Positions 1 to 6,526 of a stretch of 14,219 bases of DNA are shown here, piece after piece. The stretch comes from Elusimicrobiota bacterium (GTDB lineage: Bacteria; Elusimicrobiota; Elusimicrobia; FEN-1173): contig PMLF01000199.1 in assembly GCA_003158755.1 (NCBI GenBank), positions 3,318 through 17,536 on the forward strand, in the 5' to 3' direction. Below the pieces are notes generated by a model, which had not been told where the DNA came from, ran no database searches, and saw only the letters and a list, made by a program, of their open reading frames with translations. Within the stretch, counting starts at the first letter, position 1. Each line of letters starts with the position of its first letter. Both the position numbers and the translations under genes were made by a program.

Positions 1-90
1 CCTCCCCCTTTGAAAAAGGGGGATGGAGGGGGATTTTAAACCACTAGGACACATCAAATCCCCCCGGACCCCCCTTTTTCAAAGGGGGGA
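1..90. repeat. Palindromic intergenic repeat (C-run/G-run type)
   Basis: Two inverted arms, about 1-37 and 55-90, carry the same module in opposite orientation. Each has a C-run, TTTGAAAAA and a G-run, followed outward by a second G or C block and ATTT/AAAT. Each arm can fold on itself (C-run/TTT against AAA/G-run), and the two arms can also pair with each other. It lies just downstream of the dxs stop codon on the minus strand. It may act as a transcript 3' end, but no T-tract follows the hairpin, so I call it a repeat and not a terminator. The rest of 1-112 holds no gene. The left arm may continue beyond the window edge. Confidence 0.75.
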
Positions 91-112
91 CACCCATTTT
101 TCAACAATATCA

Positions 113-1984
113 TCAGATCCCGGCGCTCAGCCATCGTTTCTGAAACTCCTCCACCTTCGCCGCGATCTTGGCGGCGGAGAGGCCGGTCTTGTCGCGAAGG
201 ATGGTCTGGCTGCCGTGCTCGACGAAAGAATCGGGCAGGCCGATGGAGCGGATCGAAACGTTTTCCCCCTCCAGCGCTTCCTTGACGGCGGAACCGAAGC
301 CGCCGATCAGGGTGTTCTCCTCGAGGGTGATGAGACGCGGCGTCCTGCGGGCGAGCTCCATCAGCCACTCTTTGTCCAACGGTTTGGCGAAACGGGCGTT
401 GGCGACGCCGACGGAAATCCCTTTGGCTTCCAGATCCTCGGCGGCCCGCAGAGCTGGTTGGACCAGGTGTCCGATGGCGAGGATCGTCGCGTCCCGCCCC
501 TCGCGGAGGACTTCCCCCCGGCCGATGGGCAGGAGGCGCAGTTCCGAATCCATCGGAACGCCCACGCCCGCGCCGCGCGGGTAACGGATGACCGACGGGC
601 CGGGAAGGTTGAGGGCGGTCTTCATCATGTGCCGCAATTCGTTTTCGTCCTTGGGCGCCATCACGGTGAAATGCGGCATCATCCGCACGAAAGACAGGTC
701 GAAGGCGCCGTGGTGGGTCGGACCGTCGTCGCCCACCAGGCCGCCCCGGTCCAGGCAGAAAACCACCGGAAGTTTCTGGAACGCCACGTCGTGCAGCATT
801 TGGTCGAAGCCGCGTTGAATGAAAGAAGAGTAGATGGCGACCACCGGCTTCAAACCCCCGCACGCGAGGCCCGCGGCGAAGGTGACGGCGTGCTGCTCTC
901 CCAACCCCACGTCGAAGAACCTCGTCGGAAATTCCTTCCGGAAGAGGTCCAGACCCGTCCCTTCCGGCATGGCGGCCGTGATCGCGACGATCTTCGGGTC
1001 TTCCTTGGCCAGCCGGACCACCGTCTCGCCGAAGACCTGGGTGTAAGAAGGCGGGCCGGCCGGAACCTTATCGAATTCGCCGGTGGCGGGGTTGAACTTG
1101 GAGACGCCGTGAAACTTGACGGGGTCCTGTTCGGCGAAGTCGAACCCTTTGCCTTTCTTGGTGACCACGTGGAGCAACTGCGGCCCTTTGAGCTGCTTGA
1201 CGGCGGTCAGGATTTCGACCAGTTGAACCACGTCGTGGCCGTCCACCGGCCCCAGGTAACCGAACCCCATTTCCTCGAAGAGGACTCCGGGGAAGAGGAA
1301 CACCTTGACGCGGCGCGCCAGGCGCAGCAAATAGGCTCCATAAAAATTAATGCGAGTGAGGAACTTCTCGATCTTCTTCTCCACCCGCTGGACGGAACCC
1401 AGGGTCAACAGCTTGGCCAGGAACGATCCGAAAGCCCCCACCCGGTGGGAAATGAACATCTGGTTGTCGTTCAAAATCACGAGGAGGTCCGTGCCCAGGA
1501 TGCCGGCGTTCTGCAAGGCCTCGAAGGACATGCCGCCGGTCAGGGAGCCGTCGTTCACCATGGCCACGACGTGGTGGTCCTGCTTCTGCGTATCCCGCGC
1601 CACGGCGTAACCCAAGGCGGCGGAGATCGCGGTGGAGGCGTGCCCGACGTTGAAGTGGTCGTGCTCGCTTTCCGCCCGGACGGGAAACCCCGAGATTCCG
1701 CCGAACTGCCGCAAGGTGTGGAACCGGTCCCGCCGGCCCGTGAGCAGCTTGTGGGGGTAGGCCTGATGCCCCGTGTCGAAGACGATCTTGTCCTTGGGGG
1801 AATTGAATACGTAGTGGAGCGCGATGATCAGCTCGACGGTGCCCAGCCCCGAACCCAGATGGCCGCCCGTCTGGGTGGTGACCTCCACGATCTTCTCGCG
1901 GATGTCCTTGGCGAGTATGGGCAGGAGGTCCCGCCGGACTTTTTTCAAATCGTCGGGATTGTTGACGCTGTTCAAGATGTTCAT
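113..1984 (-). CDS. dxs: 1-deoxy-D-xylulose-5-phosphate synthase (DXS)
   Basis: A thiamine-diphosphate enzyme that condenses pyruvate and glyceraldehyde-3-phosphate, the first step of the MEP isoprenoid pathway, in the cytosol. The 623 residues match the usual family length. Visible motifs are GHQAYPHK at about 72-79 with the catalytic His, GHASTAIS at 114-121, the ThDP/Mg motif region NDGSLTGG (144-151) through NDN at 172-174, FHGVSKF near 291, GEQHAVTFAAGLA with the catalytic Glu near 363, DRGGLVGDDGPTHHGAFDL near 412-430, and a C-terminal transketolase domain. The first residue of the normally GDG motif is Asn here; the metal-binding Asp and the following Gly are kept. The ATG at 1984 directly follows the ispA TAG, and a GGAGA ribosome-binding site (minus strand of 1991-1995) sits 6 bases upstream inside ispA. 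Translation is therefore probably coupled. Function is confident from the many conserved blocks. Confidence 0.97.
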   Translation of the reverse strand: MNILNSVNNPDDLKKVRRDLLPILAKDIREKIVEVTTQTGGHLGSGLGTVELIIALHYVFNSPKDKIVFDTGHQAYPHKLLTGRRDRFHTLRQFGGISGFPVRAESEHDHFNVGHASTAISAALGYAVARDTQKQDHHVVAMVNDGSLTGGMSFEALQNAGILGTDLLVILNDNQMFISHRVGAFGSFLAKLLTLGSVQRVEKKIEKFLTRINFYGAYLLRLARRVKVFLFPGVLFEEMGFGYLGPVDGHDVVQLVEILTAVKQLKGPQLLHVVTKKGKGFDFAEQDPVKFHGVSKFNPATGEFDKVPAGPPSYTQVFGETVVRLAKEDPKIVAITAAMPEGTGLDLFRKEFPTRFFDVGLGEQHAVTFAAGLACGGLKPVVAIYSSFIQRGFDQMLHDVAFQKLPVVFCLDRGGLVGDDGPTHHGAFDLSFVRMMPHFTVMAPKDENELRHMMKTALNLPGPSVIRYPRGAGVGVPMDSELRLLPIGRGEVLREGRDATILAIGHLVQPALRAAEDLEAKGISVGVANARFAKPLDKEWLMELARRTPRLITLEENTLIGGFGSAVKEALEGENVSIRSIGLPDSFVEHGSQTILRDKTGLSAAKIAAKVEEFQKRWLSAGI

Positions 1985-2887
1985 CTATTTTCTCCGTTCA
2001 ATGATGAAATCCGCCAACTCTTCGAATTGCCGCGCCCGACGGCCGAAAAGCCGCAACGCTTTCTTGGCGCCGGCCACGGCTTCGCGGGCGCGGTCTTGGG
2101 ATTCCTCCAGGCCGTACACCGCCGGGAACGTGAGCTTGCCGTTGTCCCGGTCCGACCCGCGCTTGCCCAGGAGCGCCTTGTCCCCGATGATATCCAATAT
2201 ATCGTCGGCGATCTGGAAAGCCATTCCGATTTTTTCGCCGTAGGCGTCCAGGGCTTTCACTTTCTTCGCGGAAGCGCCGGAGAGGAGCGCCCCCGCCCGG
2301 AGACTGGCGCGGATCAAGGCGCCGGTCTTTCGACTGTGGATGAAGTGGAGCATTCCCTCTCGCGCCCGAGCGTCGAACTCGGCGTCCTCGGCCTCCAAGT
2401 CCGCCGCCTGCCCGCCCACCATGCCGAGGGTCCCCGCCTCGCGGGCGACGGTCTCGACGGCGGCCAGGGCCCAGGCGGGCTTCACGCCCTTCACGCGGGC
2501 GTTCCGGGCCATCAGTTCGAACGCGAACGTCAGGAGAGCGTCCCCCGCCAGAATGGCCATCCCTTCGCCGAACACTTTGTGGCTGGTGGGACGTCCGCGG
2601 CGCAAATCGTCGTCGTCCATGGAGGGAAGATCGTCGTGGACCAAGGAATAGGTATGGAGGACTTCCAGGGCGCAGGCCGTCGGAATCACCCGTTCCGCCC
2701 GCCCGCCGCACAGTTCCGCCGCGCCGACACATAGGAAGGGCCGCAGGCGCTTCCCCCCGGCGAACACGGAATACCGCATGGCCTTGTGGATGACGGACGG
2801 CGCGATGCCTTCCCGCAAAAGGAACCGGTCCAAAGCCCGGTCCACGCGGGCGCTCACCCGCGCCATGGCTTTTTCCAAAAGGCTCAT
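1985..2887 (-). CDS. ispA: Polyprenyl (farnesyl/geranylgeranyl) diphosphate synthase
   Basis: A short-chain trans-prenyl diphosphate synthase that adds isopentenyl diphosphate units to allylic diphosphates, making C15-C20 precursors for quinone side chains and other isoprenoids. From the chosen start it has 300 residues, the usual size. GGKRLRP lies at 44-50, the first Asp-rich motif DDLPSMDDDD at 85-94, GDALLTFAFE near 115-124, KTGALI near 187-192, and the second Asp-rich motif QIADDILD at 225-232. The first motif has the two-residue insertion typical of bacterial FPP-type enzymes, with Tyr80 five residues before it, as in E. coli IspA. The exact product length cannot be read reliably. The frame stays open up to 2938, but those 17 extra codons are the pyrimidine-rich repeat read as a hydrophobic peptide, so ATG 2887 is preferred. 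No clear ribosome-binding site precedes it. The stop TAG abuts dxs. Confidence 0.93.
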   Translation of the reverse strand: MSLLEKAMARVSARVDRALDRFLLREGIAPSVIHKAMRYSVFAGGKRLRPFLCVGAAELCGGRAERVIPTACALEVLHTYSLVHDDLPSMDDDDLRRGRPTSHKVFGEGMAILAGDALLTFAFELMARNARVKGVKPAWALAAVETVAREAGTLGMVGGQAADLEAEDAEFDARAREGMLHFIHSRKTGALIRASLRAGALLSGASAKKVKALDAYGEKIGMAFQIADDILDIIGDKALLGKRGSDRDNGKLTFPAVYGLEESQDRAREAVAGAKKALRLFGRRARQFEELADFIIERRK

Positions 2888-3005
2888 AAGAAAGAAAGGC
2901 AAAAGGTAAAAGGTAAAAGGTAAAAGGTAGGAAAACACCCGATTTGAATGGCGTCCTTCCTTACTTTTTCCTTTTTACTTTTTTCTTTTGCCTTGCCTTT
3001 ATCTT
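2888..3005. repeat. Purine/pyrimidine-rich inverted repeat between ymdB and ispA
   Basis: On the plus strand 2901-2928 is four exact tandem copies of AAAAGGT, with degenerate copies on both sides. At 2955-3005 the opposite bias appears: CCTT, TTACTTTTT and CTTTTGCCTT blocks. The two stretches are imperfect reverse complements and could fold into a long AT-rich hairpin in the minus-strand transcript. It fills the whole 118-bp gap between the ymdB stop and the ispA start, so it lies in the probable mRNA leader of ispA-dxs, where no Shine-Dalgarno sequence is evident. Confidence 0.7.
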
Positions 3006-3776
3006 TCATGCCACGACCTCGAAAATTCGTTTGATCCCGCGGGCTTTGCCCGCGGTCTCGTCCACGTCCACGAGCGCCGCGCAAAACTGCCCCGCGCCTT
3101 CGGCCGGCTCGTAGCGGACTTTGAGGCCCGTCATGAAACGTTGAATGGCTTCCTCCCGTCGGACGCCGATGACCCCGTCCCGGGGACCGGTCATGCCGGC
3201 GTCGCTTATAAAGGCCGCGCCGCCGGGAAGGACGCGCTCGTCGGCCGTCTGGACGTGGGTGTGGGTGCCGAAAACGGCGCTCACGCGCCCGTCCAGGTAC
3301 CACCCCATGGCCTGCCGTTCGCTGGTGGTTTCCGCGTGCATGTCCACCAGGGTCACGTCGGCCTTCAACTCCCTCAGGAGGGCGTCCGCCGCCCGGAAAG
3401 GGCAATCAATCTCGGCCAAGTGGTGGCGACCCATCAGTTGGATCACGGAGACTTTCCGTCCGCCGACATCGAACACCCCCGACCCGTGGCCGGGCACGCC
3501 CGGCGGATAGTTGGCCGGGCGGATCACTCGCGGGTCCGCCAGCAGCGGCAGGGTTTCGCGCTTGTCCCAGGTGTGGTTGCCCAAAGTCAGGACATCGACG
3601 CCCAAAGCAAAAAGCTCCCGGGCGTGGTCGGGCAGGATACCGGCGCCGTGGGAGGCGTTCTCTCCGTTGGCGACGACGAAATCGATTTTCTCCTCCCTCC
3701 GCAAGCGGGGAAGGGTCCGGGCCGTTATATTCCGCCCGAGCTTGCCGAAAATGTCGCCGATAAAAAGAATTTTCAT
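3006..3776 (-). CDS. ymdB: YmdB-family metallophosphoesterase (2',3'-cyclic nucleotide phosphodiesterase)
   Basis: A cytosolic two-metal phosphodiesterase of the YmdB/TIGR00282 type. In Bacillus the family acts on 2',3'-cyclic nucleotides and affects developmental and RNA-linked phenotypes; the role here is unknown. The protein has 256 residues, close to the usual 260. Metal ligands are all visible: GDIFGKLGR (Asp8), NGENAS (Glu39, Asn40), GNHTWD (Asn67, His68), VDMHAETTSE (His147) and GTHTHVQTADE (His172, His174), then SDAGMTGP near 191-198. These positions are nearly the same as in B. subtilis YmdB. It is first in the minus-strand block ahead of ispA and dxs. The ATG at 3776 lies about 6-7 bases downstream of the start site expected from the extended -10 element, with no clear Shine-Dalgarno, so the message may be almost leaderless. 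Confidence 0.93.
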   Translation of the reverse strand: MKILFIGDIFGKLGRNITARTLPRLRREEKIDFVVANGENASHGAGILPDHARELFALGVDVLTLGNHTWDKRETLPLLADPRVIRPANYPPGVPGHGSGVFDVGGRKVSVIQLMGRHHLAEIDCPFRAADALLRELKADVTLVDMHAETTSERQAMGWYLDGRVSAVFGTHTHVQTADERVLPGGAAFISDAGMTGPRDGVIGVRREEAIQRFMTGLKVRYEPAEGAGQFCAALVDVDETAGKARGIKRIFEVVA

Positions 3777-3788
3777 GGGAAGCGGAAA

Positions 3789-3797
3789 ATTATATCA
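3789..3797 (-). promoter_or_regulatory. Extended -10 promoter for ymdB-ispA-dxs
   Basis: The minus strand reads TGATATAAT, that is TGn followed by a consensus TATAAT. No good -35 lies 16-18 bases further upstream (GAAGCG at best), which is typical of extended -10 promoters. Transcription would start near 3782, only about 6 bases before the ymdB ATG. Confidence 0.5.
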
Positions 3798-3807
3798 AAT
3801 CCCTCTC

Positions 3808-3836
3808 TTGACGCTTCCTTTGATCTGGAATACACT
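3808..3836 (+). promoter_or_regulatory. Sigma70-type promoter for the FecR-domain gene
   Basis: TTGACG at 3808-3813 and TACACT at 3831-3836 are separated by exactly 17 bases. This is a near-consensus -35/-10 pair, with an expected start near 3843. A strong ribosome-binding site (AAGGGGG, 3853-3859) follows, 6 bases before the ATG at 3866. Confidence 0.7.
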
Positions 3837-3865
3837 TGGAAAGAGTTTATTGAAGGGGGTTTTCC

Positions 3866-5458
3866 ATGAAGCCGAGCCTTGCGTCATTAATATCCATCCT
3901 TATTTTACCCTCCATCGTTTTCGCCGCCGATCCCGTTCTTCTCAAAAATGTTTCCGGCACCGTTGAACTGAAAGCCGGAGAACAAGCCGCCTGGACCCAG
4001 GCCCTGCCGGGGGCGAGCGTCCCCTCCGGGTCCCAGGTCCGCACCGGCGCCGACGGCCGGGCCGAACTCAAATTCAAGAACAAAACCTCGGTATGGCTGA
4101 AACCCTCCACCAACGTCGCCCTGGAACAACAGGGGGCCAAACACAACCGCATCATCCTGGCGAACGGGTCCATGAAGCTCCGCGTGCCGCACCTGGGGTT
4201 TCGGGAGAAATTCGAGGTCCGCACGCCCGTGGCCGTGGCCTCCGTGCGCGGCACCGTGTTCACCGTCGACGACCGGAACCTTCAAACCCTCTTCGGCGAC
4301 GTGAAGATGGCCTTCGACGACGGACGGAAGCTGGACGTCCCCCAGGGGACGGGGTTCAACGGCGAGAAGGTTTCGCTCCTCTCCCGGATCGAAGAGGAAA
4401 TCGGCCTGGAGAACTGGGCGCCGGGCATCGCCGACGACCAGCGCCGGCGGGAGCTGCAGGAATTCGTCAACAACCGGCAGCAGATCCGCGACTTCGCCCA
4501 TGACGCGCTGGCCCGCAACAACGAGGTGATCGCGTCCCTGGCGGCCGCGGTGAAACAAAACGATTTCGCCGCCGGTCGGACGTTGACCGACGTCCACGGC
4601 AACCTGGTCCGCGTCGAGCAGGTGCTGGACCGACCCAACCCTTCCACCATCCAAGTGACAAACGTTACCTTGAGGACTTCCTACAACTTCACCAGCGGGA
4701 GGTACTCCTACCACGGAACCCCGGACTCCCGCATCGACGCCCTGATCGGAAAAGCCGTCTTCAACGAGAACCTGCCGACGCAGATCTCCGATTTCCCGGG
4801 ATTCTTCTCGTCGAACAAGGACTCGGTGAAGATCGACTACGCCGACCTCATCGCCGTGAACATGTCCGACCCGAACCACATCGCCACCGTGGCCTTCCTG
4901 GGCGAACGGGGGAACCTCGATCCCAGGAATCTCGGCTATACGGACGACATCGTTTCGAACCTCTACGTCGGGAACCTAAACGGACGCGAGGAACTCTCCA
5001 CTCTGAGCAAGGCCAACGCCGTCTCCTTTGGGCTGACCGGATACCAAGAGAACAAGTTGGCAAAAAGCAACTATGGAAATGGATCGAACGGTCAGCTTTA
5101 CAGCTTCGCCGAGAAGCCGTTTACTAAATTACCCAATACTCAAACTTGGACCAATGGGACCGGCGCCAGCAATATTTGGGTCTGCACGGAAAATTACGTG
5201 ATCAACAACTCCGGCGGTATCCGCAACGTGTCGGACTATACCTCCTCCGGAATCAACGTGTCGGACCTCTTGGGGAACTCGGCGGCGGAGTCGGTGGTGT
5301 TCGTGAAAGGAGAAAAAAGGATCGGCAACGGCCTTGCGCCCGACAACGCCAACGACATCCTCGGCACCAACATCGACCTGGTCATCATCCCCGACCTGTT
5401 CTACGCGGTCGCGAAAACATTGGCCACCAGCGCCGACGTCTTTAACACAACGCACTGA
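3866..5458 (+). CDS. Exported FecR-domain protein, C-terminal region unrecognised
   Basis: A 530-residue protein with a signal peptide (residues 1-20, hydrophobic core and IVFA before ADP), so it is probably periplasmic or envelope-associated. Residues about 25-165 form a FecR-like domain (PF04773 type): the stretches SGSQVRTGADGRAELKF at 54-70, VWLKPSTNVAL at 76-86 and FEVRTPVAVASVRGTVF at 116-132 are characteristic. A charged, probably helical stretch (about 172-255, several Glu/Arg/Gln) follows. The remaining roughly 275 residues, rich in Asn, Ser, Tyr and Gly, are not recognised. Unlike the anti-sigma regulator FecR, it has no N-terminal cytoplasmic anti-sigma domain and no sigma-factor gene beside it, so a structural or surface role is more likely. 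It has its own promoter and terminator and is therefore probably a single-gene unit. The 3' part (about 5040-5160) is noticeably more AT-rich than its surroundings. Confidence 0.8.
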   Translation: MKPSLASLISILILPSIVFAADPVLLKNVSGTVELKAGEQAAWTQALPGASVPSGSQVRTGADGRAELKFKNKTSVWLKPSTNVALEQQGAKHNRIILANGSMKLRVPHLGFREKFEVRTPVAVASVRGTVFTVDDRNLQTLFGDVKMAFDDGRKLDVPQGTGFNGEKVSLLSRIEEEIGLENWAPGIADDQRRRELQEFVNNRQQIRDFAHDALARNNEVIASLAAAVKQNDFAAGRTLTDVHGNLVRVEQVLDRPNPSTIQVTNVTLRTSYNFTSGRYSYHGTPDSRIDALIGKAVFNENLPTQISDFPGFFSSNKDSVKIDYADLIAVNMSDPNHIATVAFLGERGNLDPRNLGYTDDIVSNLYVGNLNGREELSTLSKANAVSFGLTGYQENKLAKSNYGNGSNGQLYSFAEKPFTKLPNTQTWTNGTGASNIWVCTENYVINNSGGIRNVSDYTSSGINVSDLLGNSAAESVVFVKGEKRIGNGLAPDNANDILGTNIDLVIIPDLFYAVAKTLATSADVFNTTH

Positions 5459-5470
5459 TTTCATTAAATG

Positions 5471-5511
5471 GCTTCCCCCGAGGATGAACACCGCTCCGGG
5501 GGAGGCTTTTT
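5471..5511 (+). terminator. Rho-independent terminator after the FecR-domain gene
   Basis: A 10-bp stem pairs GCTTCCCCCG (5471-5480) with CGGGGGAGGC (5497-5506), with one G-T pair, a 16-base loop and five T residues at 5507-5511. It begins 12 bases after the stop codon. Confidence 0.9.
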
Positions 5512-5589
5512 GTAATCATTAATAAACGCCCGTCGAATCGGGCCATTACACATACTGATCTTTAACTTTTAAATGGATACAAATACGTC

Positions 5590-5680
5590 CGTCACCCCGG
5601 CGAAAGCCGGGGTCCAGGATTTGGATCGGATTCTTGAAGAAAGCTTCGAACCCTGGATACCGGCTTTCGCCGGTATGACG
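5590..5680. repeat. Composite palindromic repeat, family A, copy 1
   Basis: Two inverted halves: GTCA-CCCCGGC-GAAA-GCCGGGG-TCCAG at 5591-5617 and its near reverse complement at 5653-5679. A 35-base spacer lies between them. Each half folds into its own short hairpin (a 7-bp stem closing GAAA; an equivalent stem closing TTTC), and the halves can also pair with each other. The stem ends differ (CC/GG in the left half, TA/TA in the right) in a paired way. An outer inverted repeat, TGATCTTTAAC (5556-5566) and GTTAAAGATCA (5707-5717), brackets this copy. Apart from this element and the preceding terminator, the gap 5459-5733 shows no gene. Confidence 0.9.
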
Positions 5681-5733
5681 ACATTCAGTCTCGTACCCAT
5701 TGGTTTGTTAAAGATCAATAAAATGAGGCCTTC

Positions 5734-6516
5734 ATGAGAAAAGCAGCCCTCGCCGTCCTCCTCGCGGCCGCCGTCCTTTTGCCCGGGACGAGCCGCGCGG
5801 AAGACCAGTTCTCCAGCTTCGCCCTCCAGCAAGTGGGAAAATTGATCTCCAACCCGCCCCTCTTCCTCTATGAGTTTCAAAGGAACATGGAGTCCACGAC
5901 CCCCATCCCTCCCGGGAAATTCATCGGGGTCAACTACCACTTCCTGGGCGGAATACTGATCATCCCCCTGCCGGACATCACGACGGATTACAACATTTCC
6001 GGGAAAGTGCGCCTCCATCCGGAGGGACGGCTTTACCCGGGCCTGCCCCAATTGGACCTGGACGCCGGATATTGGAAATCGCCCCTGGCCCACAAGCTGG
6101 AGCACCCGGACGCCTCGGCCACCGATTCCCAAACCAAGCTGACGAGCCTCAATGTCGGCGGGCAGTACATGGCGGCCGTGATGTCGAGTTCGGTGGAACC
6201 CCGGGTGCGCCTCTTCTGGGGCTACAAAGTTTCGCGCCTCCACGTCGACATGGGCCTCAACAAGCCCTCCGACGTCTTCGGCACCCAGGTGCAGAGCTTC
6301 TCGGGCCGCCTCCGGGAGGATACGTTCTCCGCCGGCATCGAGCACGCCTACTCCGACGGAAAACGCTGGACCATGGAGGGAGGTTACGGACTCAAGAACC
6401 ACCTCCTCTCCGCCAAGGTGGCCTGGTCCGGGACATTCCTGGAACTGGGCTTCAACATCTATCCCGAATCGGTGTTCATCATGCAGCCCGAGGTGAACTT
6501 CCATGTCTACTTCTAA
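5734..6516 (+). CDS. Exported protein, probable outer-membrane beta-barrel
   Basis: 260 residues with a clear signal peptide (MRKAALAVLLAAAVLLPG core, likely cut after SRA at residue 22). The mature part alternates polar and hydrophobic residues and ends in HVYF, a terminal Phe as in barrel proteins recognised by the BAM machinery. I do not recognise a family. ATG 5734 is preceded by a purine-rich ATGAGG site. The gene is followed after 10 bases by another exported barrel-like protein whose ribosome-binding site overlaps this stop codon, so the two are co-translated. It ends with TAA (6514-6516), showing that TAA is a normal stop in this genome. Location in the outer membrane is inferred; substrate and role are unknown. 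Confidence 0.65.
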   Translation: MRKAALAVLLAAAVLLPGTSRAEDQFSSFALQQVGKLISNPPLFLYEFQRNMESTTPIPPGKFIGVNYHFLGGILIIPLPDITTDYNISGKVRLHPEGRLYPGLPQLDLDAGYWKSPLAHKLEHPDASATDSQTKLTSLNVGGQYMAAVMSSSVEPRVRLFWGYKVSRLHVDMGLNKPSDVFGTQVQSFSGRLREDTFSAGIEHAYSDGKRWTMEGGYGLKNHLLSAKVAWSGTFLELGFNIYPESVFIMQPEVNFHVYF

Positions 6517-6520
6517 GGGG
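6515..6520 (+). promoter_or_regulatory. Ribosome-binding site that decides the next start
   Basis: AAGGGG, overlapping the TAA of the upstream gene, lies 6 bases before ATG 6527. An alternative in-frame ATG at 6503 has no such site and would put charged residues ahead of the signal peptide. Confidence 0.7.
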
Positions 6521-6526
6521 CGCGCC

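Noticed and set aside
23..2734. A 903-codon open frame antisense to dxs and ispA
   Set aside because: It mirrors two strongly conserved genes, is rich in His, Gly, Arg and Gln, has no recognisable domain, and such open antisense frames are expected in GC-rich coding DNA.
2888..2938. 17-codon N-terminal extension of ispA as a membrane anchor
   Set aside because: It is the tandem pyrimidine-rich repeat translated; homologues begin at the MSLLEKAM-like start.
3905..4879. A 324-codon open frame antisense to the FecR-domain gene
   Set aside because: The sense strand has promoter, ribosome-binding site, signal peptide, FecR motifs and terminator; the antisense product looks like a codon-bias artefact.
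6503..6526. Earlier ATG for the second barrel-like gene
   Set aside because: It lacks a ribosome-binding site and spoils the signal peptide; ATG 6527 has AAGGGG six bases upstream.
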